Positions 35,166 through 46,836 of a stretch of DNA of 64,000 nt are shown here, piece after piece. Under the pieces are notes generated by a model. The model saw only the letters and a program-made list of their open reading frames with translations, had not been told where the DNA came from and ran no database searches. A program made the translations under genes and the position numbers. The first letter of the stretch is position 1. Every line of letters starts with the position of its first letter. Source of the DNA: an uncultured Actinomycetes bacterium (GTDB lineage Bacteria; Actinomycetota; Actinomycetes; Nanopelagicales; Nanopelagicaceae); contig CAIPAI010000029.1 of NCBI GenBank assembly GCA_903863015.1, positions 151,101 to 215,100 on the forward strand. Direction: 5' to 3'.

Positions 35166-35200
35166 TAGGGCGTTCGCTAACCCATTCGAGGAGCCTTGCG

Positions 35201-35983
35201 TTGAACGCATCGATATTGCTCGCCTCTGGAGGATTCGTTTCTCCTGGAAGTGGTGACTTCGTATTCAAGCCAGTCTTCGGAACCAGCATTCTCTTTACCA
35301 AACCAGTCTTTCAAGCCATCCTGGCGGCCATCTTGGTCGCAGTTTTCTTTTTAATCTCATCTAAGAAAGCTGCGGTGATTCCTTCCCGCACGCAATTCTT
35401 CGGCGAGAGCGTTTACTCGTTCGTAAAGAAAGATCTCGGCGAAGACATCATCGGTCACGAATTCATGAAGTTCGTGCCGTTCCTCTTCACTCTCTTCACT
35501 TTTATCATCGTCAACAACATCTTCGGAATTGTGCCGTTCATGCAGTTCCCCACGATGTCGCGTTTCGGATTCCCCGTAGCGCTCATGATTTTCACCTACG
35601 TGATCTATCACTACGTAGGTATTCGCAAGCATGGTCTTGGTAAGTACCTCAAAGACATCGCTTTCGTGCCTGGCGTCCCAAAATGGATTTATGTAATCCT
35701 CACGCCACTCGAGATTGCCACCTACTTCATCATTCGTCCGTTTACCCTCGCCATTCGTCTTTTCGCCAACATGTTCGCCGGGCACCTTTTGCTGCTCGTC
35801 TTCATCATGGGTGGCGATTACATGCTCCACAACAGCATGGTGCTCAAGATCATGAGCCCGCTCTCCTTTGGTTTCGGAATAGGTCTGACCTTCTTCGAAT
35901 TCTTTATCGAATGTCTGCAGGCGTACATCTTCACCTTGCTGACTGCGCTGTACATCGCCGGAGCAATTGCCGACGAGCACTAA
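35201..35983 (+). CDS. atpB: ATP synthase Fo subunit a
   Basis: 260 aa, about five to six membrane helices. The essential Arg of the proton half-channels is in IRLFANMFAGHLLLLV; the C-terminal helix LQAYIFTLLTALYIAGAI is typical. I place the start at TTG 35201, 7 nt after AGGAG. An upstream in-frame ATG at 35081 would add 40 residues of non-membrane, non-conserved sequence across the probable promoter and is rejected. First subunit gene of the atpBEFHAGDC operon. Confidence 0.94.
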   Translation: MNASILLASGGFVSPGSGDFVFKPVFGTSILFTKPVFQAILAAILVAVFFLISSKKAAVIPSRTQFFGESVYSFVKKDLGEDIIGHEFMKFVPFLFTLFTFIIVNNIFGIVPFMQFPTMSRFGFPVALMIFTYVIYHYVGIRKHGLGKYLKDIAFVPGVPKWIYVILTPLEIATYFIIRPFTLAIRLFANMFAGHLLLLVFIMGGDYMLHNSMVLKIMSPLSFGFGIGLTFFEFFIECLQAYIFTLLTALYIAGAIADEH

Positions 35984-36036
35984 CAACTAGATTTGATCAG
36001 ATGCCCTTCTGATCAATTACCTGAAAGGGAAATGAC

Positions 36037-36243
36037 ATGACAGGCACAATGGCTATCGTGGGCTTCGGCCTTTCGACGATTGGACCCGGTATCGCAACTG
36101 GTCTCGTCTTCGCTGCATACATCAATGGCGTCGCCCGCCAGCCAGAGGCACGCGGCATTCTCCAACCGCTCGCGTTCCTTGGTTTCGCACTTGCCGAAGC
36201 GCTCGCGCTCTTGGGTCTCGTACTCGCATTCGTCCTCAAGTAA
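36037..36243 (+). CDS. atpE: ATP synthase Fo subunit c
   Basis: 68-aa two-helix proteolipid of the rotor ring. The first helix has [22 protein letters not shown]; the polar loop is ARQPEAR; the second helix carries the proton-binding Glu in [19 protein letters not shown] strong GAAAGGGAA site lies before the ATG, consistent with the high synthesis needed for a multi-copy ring. Confidence 0.97.
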   Translation: MTGTMAIVGFGLSTIGPGIATGLVFAAYINGVARQPEARGILQPLAFLGFALAEALALLGLVLAFVLK

Positions 36244-36282
36244 AGATCACTACAGATAACTTCTTAGAGAACGAGGTTGCAG

Positions 36283-36819
36283 ATGAGTACGCAGATTTTG
36301 TTGCTAGCTTCTGAGGAAGCCGGTCTACCGATTATTCCGACGTTGACTGAAGTCATCGTTGGTCTGATCGCGTTCTCGCTGCTCTTCATCGTTATGAAGA
36401 GCAAGGTAGTTCCACGCTTCGAGAAGGCTTTCGCTGATCGCACCGACGCCATTCAAGGCGGCATGGAGCGCGCAGAGCAGGCACAGGCAGAAGCAGCAGC
36501 TGCACTCAAGTCTTATCAAGATCAACTCTCCGATGCTCGCGGCGAGGCTCAAAAGCTTCGCGAGGAAGCACGTGCACAGGGAGCAGCGATCATTGAAGAG
36601 ATGCGCACTAAGGCACAAGAAGAAGCAAATCGCATCACTGCCGCCGCCCGTGCCTCGATTGAGGCTGAGCGCCAACAAGCAGTGACTTCTCTGATGCAAG
36701 AAGTAGGCACCATCGCTACTAACCTCGCGTCGAAGATCGTGGGAGAGGCCCTTGATGATCAAGTGCGCCAATCTCGTGTGGTTGATCGCTTCTTGGCCGA
36801 TTTGGAGGGCTCCAAGTAA
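36283..36819 (+). CDS. atpF: ATP synthase Fo subunit b
   Basis: 178 aa. One N-terminal membrane helix (VIVGLIAFSLLFIVM) is followed by a long charged coiled coil rich in Ala, Glu, Gln and Arg, forming the peripheral stalk. ATG 36283 is favoured; an in-frame TTG lies six bases earlier. It is separate from delta, unlike the fused b-delta of mycobacteria. Stop is 2 bp before atpH. Confidence 0.95.
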   Translation: MSTQILLLASEEAGLPIIPTLTEVIVGLIAFSLLFIVMKSKVVPRFEKAFADRTDAIQGGMERAEQAQAEAAAALKSYQDQLSDARGEAQKLREEARAQGAAIIEEMRTKAQEEANRITAAARASIEAERQQAVTSLMQEVGTIATNLASKIVGEALDDQVRQSRVVDRFLADLEGSK

Positions 36820-36821
36820 TC

Positions 36822-37655
36822 ATGGCACTTGTAATGAAGGGAACTAGTCGTCAATCACTGGCGATGAGTCGCGCACTGATGGATAGTTCGCTCGCCTCCA
36901 TGAATGGAGAGCAAGCGTCCGCTCTTTCAGCTGACCTCTTCCTCATTACTCGCACCCTTGATTCCTCTAAGTCTCTCCTCCGTGCACTTACTGATCCCTC
37001 TCGAGAAGCTCAGGGCAAGGCAGGTGTTGCACAATCACTCTTCGGAGAGAAGATCGGTGCAAACGCCGCCAAGCTCCTCGAGGAATTAGTGAAGGCACGT
37101 TGGTCGCGTTCGAGTGATCTCGCAAATGCATCTGAGCAACTTGCTGTTGAAGCCGAAGCTGCTGCGGCACACGCCGATGGCACTCTCGATGCGCTCGAAG
37201 AAGAACTCTTTCAATTCGGTCGAGTAGTTGCTGGCAACCCAGAACTTCGTGCGGCGTTAGTCGCTCGGAACCAGGGGACGAGCGAGCAAAAGGGCGAGCT
37301 CATTCGTTCGCTCCTTGCTGGCAAAGTTGCGCCTGCCACTCTTCGCCTTATTACTCAATTGGTGATGCATCCCCGTGGTCGCCACATTGAAGGCGGACTG
37401 AGCGATTTCGCACAAGCCGCAGCTGACCGTCGCAATCGCACGATTGCACACGTAAAGAGCGCAATTGAATTGACGTCCGCACAACAGGAACGATTGAGCG
37501 CAGCTCTTACAGCTGAACTCGGACGTCCGATGCGCGTAAACGTCGAAGTAGATAAGAGTGTGGTGGGTGGTCTCTCCATTCGCTTCGCTGATGAGTTGAT
37601 TGACGGCACCACGGTCAGTCGTTTGGCAGAAGCGAGTCGACGACTCGCAGGTTAA
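36822..37655 (+). CDS. atpH: ATP synthase F1 subunit delta
   Basis: 277 aa, longer than the 180-aa delta of proteobacteria but normal for actinobacteria. The C-terminal part (VDKSVVGGLSIRFADELIDGTTVSRLAEASRRLAG) carries the conserved GG-(x)-RxxDxxIDGT block that binds the b stalk. It connects the catalytic head to the peripheral stalk. Confidence 0.95.
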   Translation: MALVMKGTSRQSLAMSRALMDSSLASMNGEQASALSADLFLITRTLDSSKSLLRALTDPSREAQGKAGVAQSLFGEKIGANAAKLLEELVKARWSRSSDLANASEQLAVEAEAAAAHADGTLDALEEELFQFGRVVAGNPELRAALVARNQGTSEQKGELIRSLLAGKVAPATLRLITQLVMHPRGRHIEGGLSDFAQAAADRRNRTIAHVKSAIELTSAQQERLSAALTAELGRPMRVNVEVDKSVVGGLSIRFADELIDGTTVSRLAEASRRLAG

Positions 37656-37703
37656 GTACTTTGCCCTTACAAAGCGTGAGGGCGGCTATTGAAGGAGAAG
37701 ATG

Positions 37704-39344
37704 ATGGCGGAACTCACGATCCGACCCGAGGACATTCGTGATGCACTGGCGAAGTTCGTCCAGTCATACGATCCCGGCACTGCGGCTCGCGACGAGATCG
37801 GTACTGTCACCGAAGCAGGCGACGGAATCGCGCGCGTTGAGGGTCTTCCTTCAACGATGACGAACGAGTTGCTCAAGTTCGAGGACGGCACCCTTGGTAT
37901 CGCTCTCAACCTTGACGTCCGTGAGATCGGTGTCGTTATTCTCGGCGGCTTCTCGGGCATCGTCGAAGGTATGGCCGTGCGTCGTACCGGTGAAGTTCTC
38001 TCTGTACCTGTCGGTGATGGTTTCTTGGGTCGCGTCGTCGATCCACTTGGTCGTCCGATCGATGGCAAAGGCGAGATCGTTGCTGAGTCACGCCGCGCAC
38101 TCGAACTTCAGGCGCCTTCAGTAGTACAGCGCCAACCAGTGAAAGAGCCGATGCAGACCGGCATCAAGGCCATCGACGCCATGACCGCTATCGGTCGCGG
38201 ACAACGTCAGCTCATCATCGGCGATCGTCAGACCGGTAAGACCGCAGTTGCGATCGACACGATCATCAACCAACGCGAAAACTGGCTGACCGGAGATCCC
38301 AAGAAGCAGGTCAAGTGCATTTACGTGGCTATTGGTCAGAAGGGTTCCACGATCGCAGCTGTTCGTGGTGCACTCGAAGAAGCCGGCGCCATGGATTACA
38401 CCACCATCGTGGCCGCTCCTGCCTCTGACCCTGCAGGTTTCAAGTACCTCGCTCCTTACACCGGTTCGGCCATCGGTCAGCACTGGATGTACAAGGGCGA
38501 ATCCGTCCTCATCATTTTCGATGATCTTTCAAAGCAAGCAGAGGCCTACCGTGCAGTCTCGCTCTTGCTCCGTCGTCCACCAGGTCGCGAGGCCTACCCT
38601 GGCGACGTCTTCTACTTACACTCACGTCTCCTCGAACGTTGCGCAAAGCTCTCAGACGAGCTCGGTGCTGGTTCGATGACCGGTCTGCCAATTATCGAAA
38701 CAAAGGGTAATGACGTCTCGGCGTTCATTCCTACCAACGTTATTTCGATTACCGACGGACAGTGCTTCTTGGAAACAGATCTCTTCAACTCGGGTGTGCG
38801 TCCAGCTATCAACGTAGGTATTTCGGTATCTCGCGTCGGTGGTTCTGCACAGATCAAGGCTATGAAGAAGATTGCCGGACGCCTTCGTCTCGACCTTGCA
38901 CAGTTCCGCGAACTCGAAGCATTCGCTGCATTCGGTTCTGATCTCGATGCTGCGTCAAAGGCACAGCTCGAGCGCGGTGCTCGCATGGTGGAACTTCTCA
39001 AGCAAGGTCAGTACTCACCATTCTCGGTGGAGCGCCAAGTCGTTTCCATCTGGGCCGGTACCACTGGCAAGCTCGATAGTGTTCCAGTTCCTGACATCCG
39101 TCGTTTCGAAGCTGAATTCCTTGATTACGTGGGTCGTCAACACAAGGGCATCCTCGATGCAATCGCATCCACCAAGGATCTTGGCGATGATCTAGTTGCT
39201 CAACTCGATGCTGCTGTCACTGCATTCAAGTTGGAGTTCGCTGCGTCTTCGGGTGCGGTAGCTGATCATGCTGCGGAATCGCTCGATAGCGATGAAGTAG
39301 GACAAGAGACCATTACCAAGCACGTACCAGCGGCGAAGAAGTAG
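37704..39344 (+). CDS. atpA: ATP synthase F1 subunit alpha
   Basis: 546 aa. Non-catalytic nucleotide-binding subunit with the P-loop [13 protein letters not shown] and the signature [17 protein letters not shown]. Three starts are in frame (37689 TTG, 37701 ATG, 37704 ATG); ATG 37704 has GGAG at a 6-nt spacing and is preferred. It carries a C-terminal extension beyond the helical domain (about 30 acidic/Ala residues ending VPAAKK), common in actinobacterial alpha subunits. Confidence 0.97.
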   Translation: MAELTIRPEDIRDALAKFVQSYDPGTAARDEIGTVTEAGDGIARVEGLPSTMTNELLKFEDGTLGIALNLDVREIGVVILGGFSGIVEGMAVRRTGEVLSVPVGDGFLGRVVDPLGRPIDGKGEIVAESRRALELQAPSVVQRQPVKEPMQTGIKAIDAMTAIGRGQRQLIIGDRQTGKTAVAIDTIINQRENWLTGDPKKQVKCIYVAIGQKGSTIAAVRGALEEAGAMDYTTIVAAPASDPAGFKYLAPYTGSAIGQHWMYKGESVLIIFDDLSKQAEAYRAVSLLLRRPPGREAYPGDVFYLHSRLLERCAKLSDELGAGSMTGLPIIETKGNDVSAFIPTNVISITDGQCFLETDLFNSGVRPAINVGISVSRVGGSAQIKAMKKIAGRLRLDLAQFRELEAFAAFGSDLDAASKAQLERGARMVELLKQGQYSPFSVERQVVSIWAGTTGKLDSVPVPDIRRFEAEFLDYVGRQHKGILDAIASTKDLGDDLVAQLDAAVTAFKLEFAASSGAVADHAAESLDSDEVGQETITKHVPAAKK

Positions 39345-39353
39345 GACTCATTC

Positions 39354-41686
<2,333 letters not shown>

Positions 41687-41688
41687 TC

Positions 41689-42057
41689 ATGAGCATCCGG
41701 GTAGAGCTTGTTTCCGCAGAGCGTCGCGTTTGGTCAGGCGAGGCAAGCATTGTGCTTGCCCGCACGACCGACGGCGACCTCGGTGTGATGGCAAACCACA
41801 CCCCGACTTTTGGCGTGCTGGTTAATGGTGTGGTCACCATTCGCACCGAGAATGATGGCGATGTGAAGGCCGCTGTTCACGGTGGTTTCCTTTCGGTTTC
41901 CGACAATCGAGTTTCGATTCTTGCTGAAATTGCAGAACTCGGAACTGAGATCGATGTGAATCGCGCCAAGGAAGCTCTTGCTCGCGCCCAACGCGAAGCG
42001 GCAGATGATCTTGCTGAAGCTCGTGCACAAACGCGTATTGCTGCTGCGGTTAACTAA
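41689..42057 (+). CDS. atpC: ATP synthase F1 subunit epsilon
   Basis: 122 aa. N-terminal beta-sandwich (VELVSAERRVWSGEASIVLARTTDGDLGVMANHTPT) and a short C-terminal helical segment rich in Ala and Arg. Last gene of the operon. It converges on murA with only 4 bp between stop codons and no obvious terminator hairpin. Confidence 0.95.
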   Translation: MSIRVELVSAERRVWSGEASIVLARTTDGDLGVMANHTPTFGVLVNGVVTIRTENDGDVKAAVHGGFLSVSDNRVSILAEIAELGTEIDVNRAKEALARAQREAADDLAEARAQTRIAAAVN

Positions 42058-42061
42058 ACCC

Positions 42062-43327
42062 TTAGTAGCGCACGTCTGCGCCGAGTGAGCGCAATTGCTC
42101 GGCAAATCCTGGATAACCGCGATCGATGTGGAAAGTATCTTCTACGATCGTTTCTCCATCGCTGACCAGCCCGGCTAATACCAGCGCAGCTCCTGCCCGA
42201 ATATCGGTGGCTGTGACGGGTGCTGCCGAAAGTATTTCTCTTCCACGGATACTGGCGTGATGCCCATCAGTTTTGATGTCGGCACCTAGCCGAATCATTT
42301 CGTTGACGAACATGAAGCGACCTTCAAAGACATTCTCGGTTACAACTGCATGTCCGTCTGCAATGGAATTCAATGCGATGATCATCGGCTGTAGGTCGGT
42401 GGGGAAACCAGGGAACGGTAGCGTGGACACATCGACAGCCTTAGGACGACCCTTGCTGACAACGTGGATTCCTTCATCGGTCGCGGTAACGATGCAACCG
42501 CTTTCGACTAATTTTTCAAGGGGAATTTCTAAGTACTCTGCTCTCGCGTTACGAATGAAAATATCGCCCTGGGTCATGGCTGCGGCAAATGCCCATGTTC
42601 CCGAGACCACCCGATCTGGAATGGTGCGGTGCTTCGTGGGATTGAGTGAAGGGACTCCATGAATGGTGAGGGTGGGTGTTCCGGCGCCTTCAATCTCTGC
42701 ACCCATCCCAATGAGCATGTTGGCGATATCAACAATTTCGGGTTCACGGGCGGCGTTATCAATGCGAGTAGTGCCCTTGGCGAGCACTGCCGCGGTGAGC
42801 AAATTTTCGGTGGCACCTACGCTAGGAAAATCAAGGAAGATGTCAGCGCCCCTTAATCCTTCGGGCGCGCGGGCTATGACGAATCCGTGCTCGACCACGA
42901 TCTCTGCGCCCAGTTGTTCAAGGCCGGCGACGTGGAAATCTAGCCCTCGGGATCCAATGGCATCTCCGCCGGGTAGCGCCACTTCTGCTTCGCCGCAGCG
43001 AGCAACGAGGGGGCCGAGCACATTGATGGACGCGCGCATCTTACGCACTAGGTCGTAATCAGCCCGATGATCAGGGCGCTCGGGCACGGTAATGGAGACG
43101 CAATCACCGGCAACGGTGACCTGGCAGCCCAGGCGCGTGAGTAGTTCGGCCATGATCGAGACATCCAGGATCTCTGGGACGTTGGAGATCTCTGTGGTGC
43201 CAGTAGCGAGCAGAGAGAGTGCCATGAGCTTGAGGGCAGAGTTCTTGGCCCCGGAGACGGCGACCTCACCCTGCAGGCGGGCTCCGCCTTGGACTCGTAA
43301 GGGGAGGGAATCGGGGTTCTTCGGCAC
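42062..43327 (-). CDS. murA: UDP-N-acetylglucosamine 1-carboxyvinyltransferase, Asp-type active site
   Basis: 421 aa, first committed step of peptidoglycan synthesis. N-terminal [16 protein letters not shown], catalytic loop [15 protein letters not shown] with Asp122 in the place of the usual Cys (E. coli Cys115), and [11 protein letters not shown] near the C-terminus. The Cys-to-Asp form is known from mycobacteria and other actinobacteria and is intrinsically insensitive to fosfomycin. Start GTG 43327 with TACGAT 6 nt upstream: leaderless. Divergent from the adenosyltransferase gene. Confidence 0.96.
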   Translation of the reverse strand: MPKNPDSLPLRVQGGARLQGEVAVSGAKNSALKLMALSLLATGTTEISNVPEILDVSIMAELLTRLGCQVTVAGDCVSITVPERPDHRADYDLVRKMRASINVLGPLVARCGEAEVALPGGDAIGSRGLDFHVAGLEQLGAEIVVEHGFVIARAPEGLRGADIFLDFPSVGATENLLTAAVLAKGTTRIDNAAREPEIVDIANMLIGMGAEIEGAGTPTLTIHGVPSLNPTKHRTIPDRVVSGTWAFAAAMTQGDIFIRNARAEYLEIPLEKLVESGCIVTATDEGIHVVSKGRPKAVDVSTLPFPGFPTDLQPMIIALNSIADGHAVVTENVFEGRFMFVNEMIRLGADIKTDGHHASIRGREILSAAPVTATDIRAGAALVLAGLVSDGETIVEDTFHIDRGYPGFAEQLRSLGADVRY

Positions 43328-43333
43328 GACACC

Positions 43334-43339
43334 ATCGTA
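43334..43339 (-). promoter_or_regulatory. -10 hexamer TACGAT, leaderless start of murA
   Basis: TACGAT, GGTGTC, GTG 43327 on the minus strand; no ribosome binding site. Confidence 0.55.
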
Positions 43340-43349
43340 GAGGTCGGGC

Positions 43350-43355
43350 TAGGCT
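43350..43355 (+). promoter_or_regulatory. -10 hexamer TAGGCT, leaderless start of adenosyltransferase gene
   Basis: TAGGCT, CTTCTC, ATG 43362. The opposing murA -10 lies 10 bp away. Confidence 0.55.
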
Positions 43356-43361
43356 CTTCTC

Positions 43362-43934
43362 ATGGTCAACTTGACGCGTATTTATACAAAGACTGGCGAT
43401 GACGGCACTACCTCCCTCGGAGATATGAGCCGTACGAGTAAGAACGACCCTCGTCTCGAGGCATATGCCACTGTTGATGAGGCAAACTCGCAGATTGGTG
43501 TGGTGCTCTCCTTTGGCACCTTCCCCGAAGATATTCGATCGCTCCTTGTACGTATCCAGAACGATCTCTTCGATGTGGGGGCAGACCTGTGTACCCCTGT
43601 TGTTGAAGAACCAAAGCATGAGCCACTCCGAGTACTTGAATCCCAGGTAGATGCGCTGGAGAAGGCGATTGATCATTACAACGCCTCACTTGAGCCATTG
43701 CGTTCATTTATTTTGCCCGGCGGAAGTAACGAAGCCGCGCTCTTGCACGTGGCGCGCACAGTGTCACGTCGTGCTGAGCGACGCACTTGGGCGGCAATTC
43801 ACGCATTCGGTGGAGGCGTTAATCCACTTGCTGCGAAGTATCTCAATCGACTCTCTGATTTACTCTTCGTGCTCGCACGCGCATCTAATACCAAGAAGGG
43901 TGACGAGCTCTGGGTTCCTGGAGCTAACCGCTAG
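43362..43934 (+). CDS. cob(I)alamin adenosyltransferase, PduO type
   Basis: 190-aa helical trimeric enzyme. ATP-binding N-terminus RIYTKTGDDGTTSLGDMSRTSKNDPR, central YATVDEANSQIGVV, and the signature RRAERRTWAA with LNRLSDLLFVLAR. It makes adenosylcobalamin, which matches the meaB and methylmalonyl-CoA epimerase genes about 10 kb away. Its 3' end overlaps the convergent DUF2007-like gene by 11 bp. Confidence 0.95.
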   Translation: MVNLTRIYTKTGDDGTTSLGDMSRTSKNDPRLEAYATVDEANSQIGVVLSFGTFPEDIRSLLVRIQNDLFDVGADLCTPVVEEPKHEPLRVLESQVDALEKAIDHYNASLEPLRSFILPGGSNEAALLHVARTVSRRAERRTWAAIHAFGGGVNPLAAKYLNRLSDLLFVLARASNTKKGDELWVPGANR

Positions 43935-44247
43935 CCAAGATTTCTTCTGCGCGTTTTTGATCTTTTGGAAAGACGAAGATTCGGGCACCGTCCAAAGTTT
44001 GGCTGACCGAGGCTTTAATTCCATGCTCCAATAATTTCAGGCGAAGCATCTCTCCTTCGATATGGCTCGCCGGTTTGGAAACGGGAACGAGTAGTCCGTA
44101 CTCCTTTTCATTGCCCACTCTCTTGGGGCGTTCAATCAACGATTTCCCGCGGGAGAAGGTCCACCTCAGTAGAAGGATGAGGAGGAGCACCACAAAGAAG
44201 CCAGCGAAGGATGAAAAGAAAGCCCCATTGTTGATTCCACCTAGCAC
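43924..44247 (-). CDS. membrane-anchored DUF2007-like protein
   Basis: 107 aa. One N-terminal helix (FAGFFVVLLLILLLRWTF), a basic stop-transfer segment, then a soluble domain of about 60 residues (LLVPVSKPASHIEGEMLRLKLLEHGIKASVSQTLDGARIFVFPKD) with the beta-alpha-beta pattern of DUF2007 putative signal-transducing proteins. Homologues are common in actinobacteria; the function is unknown. GTG start 44247 without a clear ribosome binding site. Confidence 0.75.
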   Translation of the reverse strand: MLGGINNGAFFSSFAGFFVVLLLILLLRWTFSRGKSLIERPKRVGNEKEYGLLVPVSKPASHIEGEMLRLKLLEHGIKASVSQTLDGARIFVFPKDQKRAEEILASG

Positions 44248-44297
44248 TGCTCAAGAATGCCCTATCCGAAGTAGGCTCGCTACTTGAAGGGGGAGAG

Positions 44298-45158
44298 ATG
44301 AAAATCGAGAGAGTGGCAGTTATTGGGGCCGGGCTGATGGGCTCAGGAATTGCGCAGGTATCTGCACTTGCGGGTAAGCAGGTGCGAGTCTTTGATAACG
44401 CCGATCTCGCTCGAGGTGAGTCTCTTCTCGGCGAAAGTCTGGCTCGCTTCGTCAAGAAAGGCACACTTACGCAGGACGCAGCTGAGGAGTTGCGCGCACG
44501 GATTGAATTTACGTCGGATTTCGCACACGCGGTGGCTGAGTGCGATATTGCGATCGAAGCGGTCTTTGAAAAATTGGAAGTTAAGCAAGATATTTTCCAT
44601 AGGCTTGATCAATTCGCGCCCGCTCATGCGATCTTGGCATCAAATACCAGCGCGCTTCCTATTAGTCAGATTGCTAGCGTGGTTAAGGATCCGTCTCGCG
44701 TTGTCGGAACACATTTCTTCTCTCCCGTACCGATGATGAAGCTCTGCGAATTGGTGCGCGGGCAGGAGACAAGTGATGAGACTCTGCAAATAGCTCGCGA
44801 ATTTGCTGAATCGATCGGCAAAGAGTGCATTGTCGTTAATCGTGATATCGCAGGATTTGTAACAACGCGATTAATACTTACGTTGGTGTTGGAAGCTGCT
44901 CGATTGGTGGAGTCCGGAATTGCCACCGCTGAAGATGTTGATCTCGCGTGCAAATTAGGTTTTGGGCACGCGATGGGGCCACTCGCGACTGCAGACCTCA
45001 CCGGAATTGATGTACTCAGAAACGCCTCGCTTAATATCGTCAACGAAGGCGAGACAATAGAAGCGGCCGAACATTTCTTGCCACCGGCTCTCATTAATGA
45101 ATTGGTGGCGCAGGGCAAACTGGGTCGTAAGAGCGGGTCAGGCTTCCACACCTACTAA
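44298..45158 (+). CDS. 3-hydroxybutyryl-CoA dehydrogenase family protein
   Basis: 286 aa. NAD-binding GAGLMGSGIAQVSALAG, catalytic His/Glu in VVGTHFFSPVPMMKLCELVRG, SNTSALPI and the C-terminal helical domain (LGFGHAMGPLATADLTGID). It oxidises 3-hydroxyacyl-CoA, most likely the C4 substrate. GGGGGAG precedes the ATG. A thiolase lies about 8 kb downstream. No enoyl-CoA hydratase is seen nearby. Confidence 0.9.
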   Translation: MKIERVAVIGAGLMGSGIAQVSALAGKQVRVFDNADLARGESLLGESLARFVKKGTLTQDAAEELRARIEFTSDFAHAVAECDIAIEAVFEKLEVKQDIFHRLDQFAPAHAILASNTSALPISQIASVVKDPSRVVGTHFFSPVPMMKLCELVRGQETSDETLQIAREFAESIGKECIVVNRDIAGFVTTRLILTLVLEAARLVESGIATAEDVDLACKLGFGHAMGPLATADLTGIDVLRNASLNIVNEGETIEAAEHFLPPALINELVAQGKLGRKSGSGFHTY

Positions 45159-45940
45159 CGCGAGCGTTCCCAACGGAATGTCTTGAGTGCCAGTACAAGC
45201 CCAACGACAATCCAGATCGAAAGCATGAGGGCTACTCGACCATGCTCCCAACTCTTTGCTACTTCTTGCGAAGCAAAACTCTCTGGAAGGAAGACAGACC
45301 GCATTCCTTGGGTGAGCCACTTCAGCGGGAAGATAGACGCTACGTTCTGCATCCAACTCGGAAGTTGATTAAAGATAAAGAAGACGCCGCTGGTGAATTG
45401 GAGAACGAGCACGATCGGGGTCACCATAGCGCTGGCACCACGTCCGCTGCGGGGAACGCTTGAGAATGCGATTCCGAGCAGAGTTGATCCAGTAATACCT
45501 AGGAGCGTGACCCAAGCAAAAGTGATCCAGTGACCGATATCTGTAGGTAGATGAACTCCAAAAATAAGTGCGCCCACTAGCAGCAGCAAAATAATTTGTA
45601 CGACCATGCTCGCAAGGACTGCGAGAATCTTCCCGATGAAATATGAAGAGGGCGGCATGGGTGTTCCGCGCAGGCGTTTGAGGGTGCCGTCATCTCGCTC
45701 AAGTGGAATCATGATTGCGAGCTGTTGAAATCCAGTATTGAGTAAACCGGAGGCGATCATGCCGGCAACGAAGTACTGAGAAAAAGTGACTCCAGGCGCA
45801 ATGGTGTCTTTAAAGACAGAGCCAAAGATCAGAAGTAGCAGTACCGGAAAGAGCAGAGTAAAGACTACTGATTCACGTTGACGAAGGAATTGACGAATCT
45901 CGAGGTTGCCTCGGCTCGCACCAATCTTGAAAGTGCTCAC
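45155..45940 (-). CDS. ABC-2 type transporter permease
   Basis: 261 aa with six membrane helices in the ABC-2 pattern (FTLLFPVLLLLIFGSVF; the conserved ERDDGTLKRLRGTPMPPSSYFIGKIL cytoplasmic loop; the LPSWMQNVASIFPLKWLTQGMR extracytoplasmic block). The GTG start overlaps the ATPase stop by 4 bp. It probably exports a lipid, drug or polyketide-like compound with the ATPase. It ends 4 bp inside the hydroxyacyl-CoA dehydrogenase gene. Confidence 0.9.
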   Translation of the reverse strand: MSTFKIGASRGNLEIRQFLRQRESVVFTLLFPVLLLLIFGSVFKDTIAPGVTFSQYFVAGMIASGLLNTGFQQLAIMIPLERDDGTLKRLRGTPMPPSSYFIGKILAVLASMVVQIILLLLVGALIFGVHLPTDIGHWITFAWVTLLGITGSTLLGIAFSSVPRSGRGASAMVTPIVLVLQFTSGVFFIFNQLPSWMQNVASIFPLKWLTQGMRSVFLPESFASQEVAKSWEHGRVALMLSIWIVVGLVLALKTFRWERSR

Positions 45941-46791
45941 GCTTCACCTTCGATCATTGAGATGTAAATATCTTCCAAAGTAGGTCTGCTCACCGTGAGT
46001 TCGGGAATCTCCCCAGCCAAACGGGCGCTTAGTGAGCGAAGAAGTTCGGTGGGGGAGTCGGTGCGTTCTTCCTTCATGTTGCCGCCCTCGCTCCAGCGCA
46101 CAATAACTTTTGCGTTATCACGACCGCCAAGAGTTGCTGGCGTAGCTACTTCAACGATGCGGCCATTGTTAATGACTCCTACACGATCAGCGAGTGCCTC
46201 GGCCTCGTCTAAGTAATGAGTAGTCAGCAGGATGGTTGTTCCATCAGCGCGCAGTCCACGAATCAAATCCCAAAAAGCGCGTCGTGCTTCAGGATCAAAA
46301 CCCGTGGTGGGTTCATCAAGAAAGAGCAGTTCAGGATTGCCAAGGATTCCGAGAGCAACATCGAGTCGGCGACGTTGGCCGCCTGAAAGTTCACGTCCGC
46401 GAGATTTGCGTTTTTCCTCGAGACCCACTGCGTTGATGACTTCGTCCACGTTGCGTGGATTCACGTAATAATCTGAAAAAAAGTTCAATATTTCTTCAAC
46501 GGTGATTTCGGCTGCGTCGTTATTACTCTGAAGGACGATGCCGATTTTGTTTCGCCATGAGAGTCCAGCCTTCGCCGGATCCTCACCGAGCACCGAAACG
46601 GTGCCGCCGTCACGATCTCGATAACCTTCGAGAATTTCGATTGTGGTGGTTTTCCCAGCGCCATTAGGGCCGAGTAACGCGAAGACTTCGCCCGCCTGAA
46701 CCTCGAGGTCGACGCCAGCGACTGCGTGCGTCTCTCCGTATGTCTTGAGAAGGCCATGGATCTCAATTGCGTTCTGCATTCCGGAGTTCAC
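45937..46791 (-). CDS. ABC transporter ATP-binding protein, DrrA-like
   Basis: 284 aa. Walker A GPNGAGKTTTIEIL, signature LSGGQRRRLDVALG, Walker B LLFLDEPTTGFDP, H-loop LLTTHYLDEAEALADR, then a C-terminal extension of the exporter (DrrA/NodI) class. Start GTG 46791 has TAGAAT exactly 6 nt upstream and no ribosome binding site. A later ATG at 46779 is possible. Confidence 0.93.
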   Translation of the reverse strand: MNSGMQNAIEIHGLLKTYGETHAVAGVDLEVQAGEVFALLGPNGAGKTTTIEILEGYRDRDGGTVSVLGEDPAKAGLSWRNKIGIVLQSNNDAAEITVEEILNFFSDYYVNPRNVDEVINAVGLEEKRKSRGRELSGGQRRRLDVALGILGNPELLFLDEPTTGFDPEARRAFWDLIRGLRADGTTILLTTHYLDEAEALADRVGVINNGRIVEVATPATLGGRDNAKVIVRWSEGGNMKEERTDSPTELLRSLSARLAGEIPELTVSRPTLEDIYISMIEGEA

Positions 46792-46797
46792 GGAGCA

Positions 46798-46803
46798 ATT
46801 CTA
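46798..46803 (-). promoter_or_regulatory. -10 hexamer TAGAAT, leaderless start of ABC ATPase gene
   Basis: TAGAAT, TGCTCC, GTG 46791 on the minus strand. Confidence 0.55.
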
Positions 46804-46824
46804 CTCGGCCACTCTTCTCGCGGG

Positions 46825-46830
46825 TAGAGT
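46825..46830 (+). promoter_or_regulatory. -10 hexamer TAGAGT, leaderless start of small zinc protein
   Basis: TAGAGT, GGCTCC, GTG 46837. The spacer and start (GCTCCGTGA) closely mirror the opposing ABC promoter. Confidence 0.55.
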
Positions 46831-46836
46831 GGCTCC

